DNA of 64,000 nucleotides, taken from positions 1,846,524-1,910,523 of the forward strand of contig NZ_CP146991.1 of NCBI RefSeq assembly GCF_001941975.2. Reading direction: 5' to 3'. Below the pieces are notes generated by a model that was given only the letters and a program-made list of their open reading frames with translations, searched no databases and was not told the origin of the DNA. Each line of letters opens with the position of its first letter. The stretch's first letter is position 1. Below, one piece after another: positions 18,067 to 26,611 of this stretch. The position numbers and the translations under genes are program-made. This stretch comes from Sporomusa sphaeroides DSM 2875 (GTDB taxonomy: Bacteria > Bacillota > Negativicutes > Sporomusales > Sporomusaceae).

Positions 18067-18103
18067 AGAACGGCCGAACAATTTTGGCCGTTCTATTATT
18101 CTT
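18067..18103 (+). terminator. Terminator after map
   Basis: AGAACGGCC (18067-18075) pairs perfectly with GGCCGTTCT (18086-18094) and is followed by ATTATTCTT. It is a near-copy of the terminator at 16967-17003. Confidence 0.8.
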
Positions 18104-18128
18104 GCCTTAAACAGGCAGGATTTGTAAG

Positions 18129-18158
18129 TTGAATCAAGAATATGTAAAAATATATAAT
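18129..18158 (+). promoter_or_regulatory. Sigma-A promoter of rnhB
   Basis: TTGAAT at 18129-18134 and TATAAT at 18153-18158 are separated by 18 nt, just after the map terminator and 20 nt before the rnhB start. Confidence 0.6.
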
Positions 18159-18177
18159 AAGTTTTGGGGGACTGGTT

Positions 18178-18969
18178 TTGGATACAGCACAGATGACGGT
18201 GGCACAAATAACTTCATTATTAGCAAAAGAAGATATTTCCCTACATATAATAGATGCATTAAAACAGGATGCCCGGGTATCGGTGCAGCGGCTTGCAGAT
18301 AAATGGGAATCCCGGCGGCAAAGGGAACTGCAGGAAAAAGCGCGCATTAGCGCATTATACAAACATGAACGGCAGTTGCAAAGTGCGGGCTATAGTTTAG
18401 TTGCCGGTATTGACGAAGCCGGCAGGGGGCCTTTAGCAGGGCCGGTAGTCATTGCCGGTGTGATTTTACCACCTGATTGTTATCTGCCAGGGTTAAATGA
18501 TTCGAAAAAACTTTCAGCCGCGCAGCGGGAAAAACTATATGAGGATATTAACCGGGTTGCCAGCGCGGTGAACCGCTGTATCATTAGTGTGGAAACAATT
18601 GATGAGCTTAATATCTATCAAGCTACCGTGAGCGGCATGTACCAAGTCATTGAAAACATGTTGCCATCACCGCAGGCAGTATTGATAGATGCGGTACCGT
18701 TATCACTTACGATGCTCTCACGGTCAATTATTGGCGGAGATCAGGTCAGTGCTTCCATTGCGGCGGCTTCCATCATTGCTAAAGTAGAGCGGGATCACAT
18801 CATGAACCAGCTTGATAGCCAATACCCCATGTATGGGTTTAGTCGCAATAAAGGCTATGGTACGCAAGAACATATGGATGCGCTGGAAAAATACGGGCCA
18901 TGCAGGCATCATCGCCAAAGCTTTGCACCGGTTAGGGCTGTTGGACTACCGGCTAATCGCGTAGGGTAA
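18178..18969 (+). CDS. rnhB: Ribonuclease HII
   Basis: Cuts RNA in RNA-DNA hybrids, including single ribonucleotides in DNA (263 residues). The catalytic core begins with GIDEAGRGPLAGPV at about residue 78. It continues with the segment around AVLIDAVPL, which carries a catalytic Asp, and ASIIAKVERD. About 75 residues of helical, charged N-terminal extension precede the core, as in Firmicutes RnhB. The start is TTG 18178 with GGGGGA at 18166-18171. It leads the group rnhB, flhB-like gene, yraN. Confidence 0.95.
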   Translation: MDTAQMTVAQITSLLAKEDISLHIIDALKQDARVSVQRLADKWESRRQRELQEKARISALYKHERQLQSAGYSLVAGIDEAGRGPLAGPVVIAGVILPPDCYLPGLNDSKKLSAAQREKLYEDINRVASAVNRCIISVETIDELNIYQATVSGMYQVIENMLPSPQAVLIDAVPLSLTMLSRSIIGGDQVSASIAAASIIAKVERDHIMNQLDSQYPMYGFSRNKGYGTQEHMDALEKYGPCRHHRQSFAPVRAVGLPANRVG

Positions 18970-18997
18970 TTATATTTGCCGCGGAGGAGATACTACT

Positions 18998-19288
18998 TTG
19001 CCAGAGCAAGAGCGTGACAAAATAACCCAGGCAGTTGCACTGCAATATGATGAACTGGAAAATAAAGCACCGCGGGTAATCGCAAAAGGTGCAGGCTTTG
19101 TTGCCGGCAAGATTTTAAGCTCGGCCCAAGAACATGGAATTCCGGTATATCAGAACAAAACACTTACAGGCATGCTTATGGCTGTTGAACTGGACAGGGA
19201 AATACCGCCTGAGCTGTATCAGGCTGTTGCTGAAGTTTTGGCATATATTTACCGTTTGGACCAGCAAATAGGCAAGCAGCGTAAGTGA
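18998..19288 (+). CDS. FlhB C-terminal homologue (YlqH/FlhX type)
   Basis: A 96-residue soluble protein matching only the C-terminal export-switch domain of FlhB. The PPELYQAVAEVLAYIYRL segment is almost identical to the FlhB encoded at 56527-57672. The membrane part is absent, and the FlhB autocleavage site NPTH is replaced by KITQ, so it corresponds to the post-cleavage fragment. In Bacillus the equivalent (YlqH) lies in the same rnhB-yraN position and can partly replace the FlhB tail. The start is TTG 18998 after GGAGGAG. A role in substrate switching of the flagellar exporter is inference. Confidence 0.85.
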   Translation: MPEQERDKITQAVALQYDELENKAPRVIAKGAGFVAGKILSSAQEHGIPVYQNKTLTGMLMAVELDREIPPELYQAVAEVLAYIYRLDQQIGKQRK

Positions 19289-19307
19289 CAGGCCGGCGGA
19301 GGATGTT

Positions 19308-19664
19308 ATGAACCATATTGACGTTGGCAACAAAGGTGAACAGTCTGCTGCAAGCTATCTGGGCAGGCTTGGGTATAAAATTATTGCTACCAAATACCGG
19401 GCAAAAACCGGTGAAATCGATATTATTGCCAAAGATAAAGAGTGCCTGGTTTTTGTCGAGGTCAAGACCAGACGCTCAGTTGCTTATGGGTTTCCGGCTG
19501 AGGCCGTCAATGTGAGGAAACAGCAAAAAATAATAAATACGGCACTGTGTTTTCTCAACCAGCGCGGGCTTTCTGATGCCGCTTGCCGTTTCGATATTCT
19601 GGAAGTGTATTTATCTCAGGATTCTATTCGCTGCAATCACATAATAAATGCTTTTGGCAGTTAA
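19308..19664 (+). CDS. yraN: YraN family protein (UPF0102)
   Basis: Predicted endonuclease-like protein (118 residues) with the family motifs NKGEQSAASYL, KTGEIDIIAKD and LVFVEVKTRR. The acidic and lysine residues of EIDII and EVK match a PD-(D/E)XK-type active site. The biological role is not established. It is followed by a palindromic element and comM, a common partner. Confidence 0.9.
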   Translation: MNHIDVGNKGEQSAASYLGRLGYKIIATKYRAKTGEIDIIAKDKECLVFVEVKTRRSVAYGFPAEAVNVRKQQKIINTALCFLNQRGLSDAACRFDILEVYLSQDSIRCNHIINAFGS

Positions 19665-19679
19665 TTTACTGTGGGGGTA

Positions 19680-19847
19680 ACTAGTACCTCATCTTTCTTA
19701 AAACCGATGGAATAGGTTGCGCAGATTTTTTCGCAATGCAAGGCGGAGGAGCCGCGCATATCGGGAATATGTAAGGCGACGACAACGAAGCAGTGCGGGA
19801 AAAGATGCGCAAAATATCCTTGGTTTTGAGGGAGATGAGGTACTAGT
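19680..19847. repeat. 168-bp near-palindromic element (MITE-like) upstream of comM
   Basis: The ends are perfect 15-bp inverted repeats, ACTAGTACCTCATCT at 19680-19694 and AGATGAGGTACTAGT at 19833-19847. The symmetry continues inwards, with mismatches and a small indel, for about 60 nt per arm (for example TTGCGCA near 19717 against TGCGCAA near 19806). A short central hairpin, CATAT/ATATG, lies near 19757-19772. No target duplication is obvious. The right end contains the likely ribosome binding site of comM and the first two bases of its GTG start. Confidence 0.8.
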
Positions 19848-21375
19848 GTTTGCACAAACTTTCGGCTCTACGACCTTAGGCTTACATGGGGTGCTGATAA
19901 CTGTTGAAGTGGATATTGCCAATGGCATTCCCGGTCTTGATATTGTAGGTTTGCCTGATACGGCTGTACGTGAATCCCGTGAACGGGTACGGGCAGCCAT
20001 CAAGAATAGCGGCTTTGAGTTTCCGTCCCGCCGTATTACTGTTAATTTGGCACCTGCCGATATCAAGAAGGACAGCTCAGGACTGGACTTACCCATTGCG
20101 GTAGGCATATTGGCGGCAAGTGGCCAGATTAACCCTGCCAATTGCCGGAATCAGGTATTTGCGGCAGAGCTGTCTTTAGACGGAAGGCTGCGGGCTATAT
20201 CCGGGATATTATCGATGGCGGCTAACTGCCGGAGTAATACTATCGAGGAAATGATTGTCGCGCCGGAAAACGCTCAGGAAGCATTGCTTGCCGGAGATTT
20301 AACCGTATATGCCCCGGAAACGCTGGACGGGGTTGTTAAACATCTTGCTGGTGAGACAGTACTGTTCCCGGCAATTTCCCGGCTGCCGGCAAGCCAGGCT
20401 GTTGATTCGGCACTTGATTTTGCTGATGTACAAGGCCAGGTTGTTGCCAAGCGGGCCCTTGAAATTGCCGCTGCCGGCTTTCATAATGTTATAATGTCGG
20501 GGCCGCCGGGTTCGGGCAAAACCATGCTGGCCAGACGGCTTCCTTCAATACTGCCTGCCATGACCCCCCAGGAAGCGCTTGAAGTTACCAAAATTTACAG
20601 TGTGGCCGGAATGCTGAAAAACAATATGGGGCTGGTTACTGAGCGCCCTTTCCGCAGTCCGCATCATACTGTTTCCACCGCCGGTATGATTGGCGGCGGC
20701 AGTATACCGAGGCCGGGTGAAGTCACCCTGAGCCATAATGGCGTCCTATTCCTGGATGAATTGCCTGAGTTTCCGCGGACGGTGCTTGAAGTCCTGCGTC
20801 AACCGCTTGAAGATGGGGAAGTTACCATTTCGCGGGTTAATGCTACATTATCCTATCCGGCAAAAATAATGCTTATTGCCGCACTCAATCCCTGTCCCTG
20901 CGGCTTTAGCTCGGATCCGGTTCAGGAATGTTCGTGTACACCGGCCGATATTCGCCGTTATCAGAAGAGAATCTCAGGGCCGCTGCTTGATCGGCTGGAC
21001 ATAATAATCCATGTGCCGCGTCTGGAATATAACGATCTGGTCAAAGATAGTCCGCAGGAGTCATCGGTTACTATCCGGCAGCGGGTAGAAGCCGCCAGAT
21101 GGATTCAAGAGGAACGTCTCAAAAGTATCGGACTTTATGCAAATGCTCAAATGCAGCACAAGCATATTAAAACCTTATGTCAGCTTATGCCTGATGCGAG
21201 AAACCTGCTAAAGCAGGCTTTTGCCAGAATGAATCTCAGTGCTCGCGGCTATGACCGGATCATAAAAGTAGCTCAGACCATTGCCGATTTACAGCAGTCA
21301 GCCCGGATTTCGGCAGAGCATATTGCGGAAGCCATTCAATTTCGCAGTGACTTTCAATTTATTTCCAGGAAATAA
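19846..21375 (+). CDS. comM: ComM/YifB family Mg-chelatase-like AAA+ ATPase
   Basis: AAA+ protein (509 residues) of the ComM family. In naturally competent bacteria ComM is a hexameric helicase that promotes branch migration during transformation. The N-terminal Lon-like domain (ITVEVDIANGIPGLDIVGLP) is followed by the ATPase with Walker A GPPGSGKTML and Walker B VLFLDELPEF, and a C-terminal Mg-chelatase-type region. The start is taken as GTG 19846, eight bases after AGATGAGG, because family proteins begin near this point. The frame is open up to a TTG at 19717, but that stretch is the palindromic element. dprA, another transformation gene, is at 28403. Confidence 0.9.
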   Translation: MFAQTFGSTTLGLHGVLITVEVDIANGIPGLDIVGLPDTAVRESRERVRAAIKNSGFEFPSRRITVNLAPADIKKDSSGLDLPIAVGILAASGQINPANCRNQVFAAELSLDGRLRAISGILSMAANCRSNTIEEMIVAPENAQEALLAGDLTVYAPETLDGVVKHLAGETVLFPAISRLPASQAVDSALDFADVQGQVVAKRALEIAAAGFHNVIMSGPPGSGKTMLARRLPSILPAMTPQEALEVTKIYSVAGMLKNNMGLVTERPFRSPHHTVSTAGMIGGGSIPRPGEVTLSHNGVLFLDELPEFPRTVLEVLRQPLEDGEVTISRVNATLSYPAKIMLIAALNPCPCGFSSDPVQECSCTPADIRRYQKRISGPLLDRLDIIIHVPRLEYNDLVKDSPQESSVTIRQRVEAARWIQEERLKSIGLYANAQMQHKHIKTLCQLMPDARNLLKQAFARMNLSARGYDRIIKVAQTIADLQQSARISAEHIAEAIQFRSDFQFISRK

Positions 21376-21497
21376 ATTGAATTAAACAAAATATCTCGCA
21401 GTCCGCTTTTGTCAACACACCATCTGCCTGCAAGAAATTTAACGCGTTGTATATAGATATAATAAACAGGAGACTGTAAAGCTAAAAGGAGGTTTTT

Positions 21498-22052
21498 ATG
21501 AATAAGTCGGTATGGATTATTATCGCCATTGTCGGAGCGCTCCTGGTCAGCGCCATGTTTAGTTACAATACCCTGGTTGGCATGAATGAAAATGTTACCG
21601 GCAAGTGGAGTCAGATTGAGAACCAGCTGCAACGCCGGGGCGACTTGATTCCTAACCTGGTTAATACGGTAAAAGGTTACGCCGCGCATGAACAACAAGC
21701 CATTCAGTCTGTTGCCGATGCGCGTGCCAAGTTGGCCGGCGCCCAAGGGCCGGCGGGCAAAGCGGCAGCCGATGGTGAACTTAGTTCTGCTCTCAGCAGA
21801 CTCCTGATGGTGGCGGAAAATTACCCCAACCTTAAGGCTGATGCTAATTTCCGGGCGCTGATGGATGAACTTAGCGGAACAGAAAATCGCATTGCCGTAG
21901 CGCGTAAAGACTATAATGACGCGGTGCAAGTCTATAATGTAAAAATACGTTCACTGCCGACAAGCTTATTTGCCGGGATGATGGGCTTTGGGCCTAAAGA
22001 ATACTTTACAGCAGAAGAAAGTGCTAAACAAGTTCCCCAGGTTAACTTTTAA
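21498..22052 (+). CDS. lemA: LemA family protein
   Basis: A 184-residue protein with one N-terminal transmembrane helix (about residues 5-23) and the LemA helical bundle. Diagnostic segments are YNTLVGMNENVTGKWSQIEN, QRRGDLIPNLVNTVKGYAAHE and FGPKEYFTAEE near the end. The function is unclear. LemA genes often stand next to TPM-domain genes, as here. AAAAGGAGG precedes the ATG. Confidence 0.93.
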   Translation: MNKSVWIIIAIVGALLVSAMFSYNTLVGMNENVTGKWSQIENQLQRRGDLIPNLVNTVKGYAAHEQQAIQSVADARAKLAGAQGPAGKAAADGELSSALSRLLMVAENYPNLKADANFRALMDELSGTENRIAVARKDYNDAVQVYNVKIRSLPTSLFAGMMGFGPKEYFTAEESAKQVPQVNF

Positions 22053-22075
22053 ATTGCCAGGCGGGGGGATGGCTT

Positions 22076-22834
22076 ATGAATAAAAGGCTGGCTTGGCTGA
22101 CGTTAATCGCATGCTTATCCTTATTGATGATATCTGCTGTTTGGGCTCAGCCAAAAATTCCACCAACACCAACGCAGAGCATATATGTTCAAGACCACGC
22201 CGGCGTACTGGATGCGGCAACAAAGAGTAAAATTAACAGCTTGGGCACTAAGCTGGCAGCTAAGACCAAAGCGCAAATTGTAGTATTGACGGTAAAATCA
22301 CTGGAAGGGGCATCCTTGGAAGAATATGCCTTAGCTGTACTTAGGCACTGGGGGATCGGGGATAAAGCGCTAAACAACGGTGTCCTGATGCTGGTGGCTG
22401 TAAATGACCGGCAGTCGCGGATTGAGGTAGGCTATGGACTGGAAGGGGCACTCAATGACGCTAAAACCGGTATGATACAAGATAGTTACATGATACCTTA
22501 TTTTAGTACCGGTGATTATAATCAGGGAATTTGGAACGGTTATCAGGCCTTGGTAAGTATTACCGCCGCCGAGTATAAGACAGACATCAGTACCGATGCA
22601 AAAGCCGTAAAAACACAGTCTGTGCAAGAGCAATCCTGGTGGGATACTTTGCCTTGGTGGGCTCAACTGGCAATTGCCGCCGGAATGCTAGGCCTATTTA
22701 TTATTGACTGGGTATTTTTTGGGGGCAGCATTACCTACCTTATTCTCTCCCTGCTGCGATCCCGTGGCGGCGGTGGCGGTGGCGGCTATGGCGGGGGTTC
22801 GGGCGGCGGCGGCGGGTCAAGCCGCAGATGGTAA
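22076..22834 (+). CDS. TPM-domain (YgcG-like) membrane protein
   Basis: A 252-residue protein. It has an N-terminal signal peptide (hydrophobic residues 5-24, ending VWAQP), a TPM domain (VQDHAGVLDAATKSKINSL to about residue 165), one transmembrane segment (about 200-225), and a tail of glycine and serine repeats ending SSRRW. Related TPM proteins have been linked to photosystem repair in plants, but the bacterial role is unknown. It lies 23 nt after lemA, its usual partner. Confidence 0.88.
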   Translation: MNKRLAWLTLIACLSLLMISAVWAQPKIPPTPTQSIYVQDHAGVLDAATKSKINSLGTKLAAKTKAQIVVLTVKSLEGASLEEYALAVLRHWGIGDKALNNGVLMLVAVNDRQSRIEVGYGLEGALNDAKTGMIQDSYMIPYFSTGDYNQGIWNGYQALVSITAAEYKTDISTDAKAVKTQSVQEQSWWDTLPWWAQLAIAAGMLGLFIIDWVFFGGSITYLILSLLRSRGGGGGGGYGGGSGGGGGSSRRW

Positions 22835-22878
22835 GGAATATAATATTCCACAGCATTCAGTGAGAAAAGGAAGGGGTT

Positions 22879-23718
22879 ATGATGGCAGAAGTTTCACTGT
22901 TGGAGTGCTTTACCCGGGTGGCAAAATACATTCCTCAGCTAGTCAATGGTAAAGTCGGCATGGTGGTGAGTGACCGGAACAAATGGCTGGTATCTTATTC
23001 GATTCCTGAGCTGGAAGGGCAAGTGGTTGTCGGAGAACCGCTCAAGCCAGGCTCTGCTGCTCATCAAGCCATACAGCGGCGGCAGCGGGTCGTTACGGCA
23101 GTTGGCAGTGAAGTCTATGGTATTCCCTATGTTGCCGTCAGTCTGCCGGTTATGAATGAGCAGGGAGAAGTCATTGGCGCTGTAGCTATCCATGAATCAC
23201 TGGAGCGTCAAACCATGCTGGAAACTGCCGCAAAGCAACTTTCTGATTCTGCGGTTGAGATGTCTTCAGCCATTCAAGCCGTTTTGGCTCAGGCAGAAGA
23301 ACTGGCTGCTAGCAGCCGGTTTCTCAAAGACCTTTCAGTTGCCGCCAACAAACAGGTAACCGATACTGATGCAGTTGTCGGGTTTATTAAAAACGTAGCC
23401 AGTCAGACTAATCTTCTGGGACTCAATGCTGCTATTGAAGCTGCCAGAGTTGGCGAAATGGGAAAAGGTTTTGGCGTGGTAGCGGAAGAAGTGCGCAAAC
23501 TGGCTGCCAATAGTGCCGGTTCAGCCACGCAAATTACCAGTATTCTGGATAATATCAAACAGTCTATTGAAAAAATCACCGGCGAGATTGAGCAGGTTGA
23601 TTCTGTTACCGAACATCAGGCAAAAACCATCCAGAATCTGACAGCCCACAGCCAAATGCTGATGGCAATGTCGGAACAGCTTGCCGGGCTGGCTTCCACT
23701 GTAAATCATAAAAAATAA
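22879..23718 (+). CDS. Soluble methyl-accepting chemotaxis-type protein
   Basis: A 279-residue signalling protein with no transmembrane segment. The N-terminal 110 residues look like a small sensory domain ([21 protein letters not shown]). The C-terminal part is a receptor signalling helix with the conserved hairpin tip [18 protein letters not shown] and [10 protein letters not shown]. The short signalling domain lacks the full set of heptads of typical receptors. It may respond to an internal signal and couple to CheA. Two adjacent ATGs (22879, 22882) are possible starts. Confidence 0.85.
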   Translation: MMAEVSLLECFTRVAKYIPQLVNGKVGMVVSDRNKWLVSYSIPELEGQVVVGEPLKPGSAAHQAIQRRQRVVTAVGSEVYGIPYVAVSLPVMNEQGEVIGAVAIHESLERQTMLETAAKQLSDSAVEMSSAIQAVLAQAEELAASSRFLKDLSVAANKQVTDTDAVVGFIKNVASQTNLLGLNAAIEAARVGEMGKGFGVVAEEVRKLAANSAGSATQITSILDNIKQSIEKITGEIEQVDSVTEHQAKTIQNLTAHSQMLMAMSEQLAGLASTVNHKK

Positions 23719-23734
23719 ATATGCCTGAAAAGCC

Positions 23735-23782
23735 GACTACCTCCGTAAATACTCCCCTATGCGGCAAACGGAGGGGTAGTGC
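23735..23782 (+). other. Imperfect hairpin after the chemoreceptor gene
   Basis: ACTACCTCCGT at 23737-23747 can pair with ACGGAGGGGTAGT at about 23768-23780, with a two-base bulge. No T run follows. It precedes the strong bidirectional terminator at 23798-23848. Confidence 0.45.
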
Positions 23783-23797
23783 GGTTAAGTGGCGGAC

Positions 23798-23848
23798 AAA
23801 AAAAGGGGTTGTGGCAACTTGATTTCAAGTTATCCACAACCCTTTTTT
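23798..23848. terminator. Bidirectional terminator between convergent genes
   Basis: A run of seven A is followed by GGGGTTGTGGCAACTTG, then ATTT, then CAAGTT AT CCACAACCC and six T. The structure is symmetric and serves both the chemoreceptor gene (plus) and the nicotinate phosphoribosyltransferase gene (minus). Confidence 0.9.
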
Positions 23849-23849
23849 A

Positions 23850-24902
23850 CTATTCCACCAATGTCAGTCGAGGGTTTGGCCGGTAGCTGCGGCCCACTTT
23901 GGAACAAGGCTTGTCATCGACCATAACAATATCGGCGGTAAAGTTGATATTGTCATTAAACAAACTGCTGCCTACCGCATAAATGTCTACAGGTACGCCG
24001 GCGGTTTCAAACTGGCGGATGCGTTCAGCATTGAAGCCGCCGGAAACCATGATTTTTACATGGTTAAAGCCTTCTGCATCCAATGCCTGGCGGACATTCA
24101 GCACCAATTGCGCGCAGACACCGGTAGGTTTAAAAGTACTCATCTGGGGGATGACAGATACGTCGACAAGATTATCGGCAGTATCGAGGCGGACTGCCCA
24201 TAACGCATCGCCTAATTCTCTGGCCACTGCCAGGGATGTAGCAACACAGTCGTTAGAAAAATCAACAAGGGCCACCCGGTTTATCCGTTGATCAACATAC
24301 CGGTCAAAGGCTTTGGTGGCTTTGACGGTATCGCCACCATATGTGGCGATGAGGGCATGGGGAATGGTGCCCAGTGCTTCGGCGCCCCAAAGAGCACCAT
24401 TGGCCGGAGTGGATACTCCGTGAACGCCGCCAATATGGGCCGCATAACCATCAGAGGTCTGCACTGCATAATGATCAAAGCGTGACGGGAAAAACAACAC
24501 CGGCTTGCCATTGACGGCTGCAACTACTTTGCGTACATTGGTCGCAATTTTAGTTTGACGGGATAGTGCACCTAAATAAACGGTTTCCAAATGAGAAAAG
24601 TCAGCTAAGTCTCCTTCAATTGTCATAACGGTTTCCCATGGTTCAACCGAATCCCCGTCATGCAGGGCATGAATTGTCAGACTTTCAGGATTATGTGCGC
24701 ACTTTTTAATTATAGCAATGGCTTCATCTACACCGCACACAACAGCATGCTGACGTTGAAAAACCTGCATGACTACTTTGGGCCGGTGATTGTCTTTGAT
24801 GAGGATTTCCTGGGTACGCACGAAATAATTGTCACTAAAAAAACCGCTTTTTATTTGCTCAACAGGAAGATTGAAAAGATCAGGCGATAAGCGTTGTTTC
24901 AT
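23850..24902 (-). CDS. Nicotinate phosphoribosyltransferase, short form
   Basis: Makes nicotinate mononucleotide from nicotinate and PRPP in NAD salvage (350 residues). Typical segments are SGFFSDNYFVRTQEIL near the start, ETVYLGALSRQTKIATN, FPSRFDHYAVQTSDGYAA, VDFSNDCVATSL, WAVRLDTADN and KIMVSGGFNAERI. It is about 100 residues shorter than enteric PncB and resembles the compact form found in archaea and many Firmicutes. It is the only plus-strand interruption besides the IS: it reads on the minus strand from its own AGGAGG site, divergent from folP. Confidence 0.88.
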   Translation of the reverse strand: MKQRLSPDLFNLPVEQIKSGFFSDNYFVRTQEILIKDNHRPKVVMQVFQRQHAVVCGVDEAIAIIKKCAHNPESLTIHALHDGDSVEPWETVMTIEGDLADFSHLETVYLGALSRQTKIATNVRKVVAAVNGKPVLFFPSRFDHYAVQTSDGYAAHIGGVHGVSTPANGALWGAEALGTIPHALIATYGGDTVKATKAFDRYVDQRINRVALVDFSNDCVATSLAVARELGDALWAVRLDTADNLVDVSVIPQMSTFKPTGVCAQLVLNVRQALDAEGFNHVKIMVSGGFNAERIRQFETAGVPVDIYAVGSSLFNDNINFTADIVMVDDKPCSKVGRSYRPNPRLTLVE

Positions 24903-25025
24903 TAAAGGCCTCCTAGATATTGCAAATTGAATAACAAATTTCTAAAATTTGCATAATAATATTTATTCTACATAATTTTATGATACAATAAAATTACATT
25001 TTGCCGCAATAGGGGAGGAGCGTTA

Positions 25026-26231
25026 ATGCGATACAATATGCGAATAATTGAAATAAAAAACCAGGAACAAGCCCGGAAGGAACTGGCAAAAGTCAATTGT
25101 GATCCTGGCGGTATGGCTATTATGTCCAATAAAGTTGTGCACAAGACAATAAAAGTCGAGCATGTATTAAGTAAAGCTTCGCTTATTTTAAAACAAACTT
25201 TTCTTTCTAAAGGCGGCGAGGCAGCGGTTACCAGAGGCGCAGCCGATTTTAGCGATGAGTATACAGATGTATTGTTAAGCGGCAGCTTAAAACACTTTAA
25301 GCAAGCCATTCCCCAGCTTAAGGGTCAGCCATGGGGACTGGGGCAATTAGCTAAAGAGTTAGAGGCTATCATCGCCGCCGGTGAAAATTTTCCGCATCGT
25401 GCCTATCAGCTGGGACAGCATAGCCTGGCGATTACTCCGGGGAAAACGCTGGTAATGGGGATTTTGAACTTTACGCCTGATTCATTTTCAGATGGCGGCA
25501 AGTTTAATACTCTTGACTCGGCCATGCGGCATGCCGAACAAATGCTTAAAGACGGTGCCGACATTATTGATATCGGCGCCGAGTCTACCAGGCCATACGG
25601 CTCGCAGAAGATTTCCGCCGAAGAGGAGTTAGACAGGTTAATGCCTGTGCTGGAGAAAATATTAGCCAATTTTAGTGTGCCTGTTTCTGTCGATACTTAT
25701 AAAGGCAGTGTTGCCAGGGAGGCACTTAAAGCCGGGGCACACATCATTAATGATATCTGGGGACTGCAATTTGATCCGGAAATGGCTAAAGCAGTTGCCG
25801 AATATAATGTGCCGGTGGTAGTTATGCATAACCAGGAGGGCACCTATTATGAACGGGACATTATGTCACATCTCCTGGAATTCTTGCGTAAGAGTATCGA
25901 AATTGGTATGGCAGCCGGTATTGACGCCAAGAATTTTATTATTGATCCAGGCATTGGCTTTGGCAAAGGGCTGCCGGAAAACCTGGCCGTGCTGGCACGG
26001 CTGGAAGAATTGAATTCACTGGGCTGCCCGGTATTGCTCGGCACTTCACGCAAAAAGTTTATCGGTGAAATTTTGGACGCATTGCCTGATGACCGGGTAG
26101 AGGGAACAGGGGCCAGTGTCGTATTGGGAATTATCAAGGGTGCGGCACATATTGTCCGGGTGCATGATGTAAAAGCTATAGCCCGCATGGCCCGTATGAC
26201 AGATGTAATGCTAAATGCCAAATATCAATAG
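25026..26231 (+). CDS. folP: Dihydropteroate synthase
   Basis: Joins p-aminobenzoate to dihydropterin pyrophosphate in folate synthesis (401 residues). The TIM-barrel core starts at about residue 138 with LVMGILNFTPDSFSDGG and continues with GADIIDIGAESTRP, VPVSVDTYKGSVA, FIIDPGIGFGK and LLGTSRKKFIG. About 130 extra N-terminal residues precede the core, an extension seen in Clostridia-type enzymes and of unknown role. GGGGAGGAG precedes the ATG. It leads folP-folB-folK. Confidence 0.95.
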   Translation: MRYNMRIIEIKNQEQARKELAKVNCDPGGMAIMSNKVVHKTIKVEHVLSKASLILKQTFLSKGGEAAVTRGAADFSDEYTDVLLSGSLKHFKQAIPQLKGQPWGLGQLAKELEAIIAAGENFPHRAYQLGQHSLAITPGKTLVMGILNFTPDSFSDGGKFNTLDSAMRHAEQMLKDGADIIDIGAESTRPYGSQKISAEEELDRLMPVLEKILANFSVPVSVDTYKGSVAREALKAGAHIINDIWGLQFDPEMAKAVAEYNVPVVVMHNQEGTYYERDIMSHLLEFLRKSIEIGMAAGIDAKNFIIDPGIGFGKGLPENLAVLARLEELNSLGCPVLLGTSRKKFIGEILDALPDDRVEGTGASVVLGIIKGAAHIVRVHDVKAIARMARMTDVMLNAKYQ

Positions 26232-26242
26232 GGGGAGTAGCA

Positions 26243-26611
26243 ATGAGTCATAAAATATCTTTAAAAAATATGGTATTTTACGGTTTCCACGGGGTATATG
26301 AGTTTGAGAGGGAATTGGGACAGCGTTTTTATGTAGATCTTGATATGAAAGCCGATTTAAGGCAAGCCGGCGTAAATGACAGGCTTGAAGAAACCATAGA
26401 TTATGTTTCTGTATATAACCAGACTAAAGAAATAGTGGAAAATCATCGGTTCCAATTACTGGAGGCGTTATCCTACCACATTGCCGGGGAGGTTTTGCGC
26501 TTGCATCCTCTGGTCGAGGAAGTTACCGTCAGGGTACGCAAACCATCGGTGCCCATTGCCGCTGCTCTTGATTGTGTGGAAGTGGAAGCTGTCCGGAGAC
26601 GTGGCGAATGA
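26243..26611 (+). CDS. folB: Dihydroneopterin aldolase
   Basis: Converts dihydroneopterin to hydroxymethyldihydropterin and glycolaldehyde (122 residues). Motifs are FYGFHGVYEFERELGQRFYV, ETIDYVSVYN and VRVRKPSVPI. It lies 11 nt after folP, and its stop overlaps the folK start in ATGA, so the three folate genes are translated together. Confidence 0.95.
   Translation: MSHKISLKNMVFYGFHGVYEFERELGQRFYVDLDMKADLRQAGVNDRLEETIDYVSVYNQTKEIVENHRFQLLEALSYHIAGEVLRLHPLVEEVTVRVRKPSVPIAAALDCVEVEAVRRRGE

Noticed and set aside
19717-19845. Extended N terminus of ComM starting at TTG 19717
   Set aside because: The stretch is Arg-rich, absent from ComM relatives as far as I recall, and is encoded by the palindromic element. 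The GTG at 19846 with AGATGAGG upstream is a better start.
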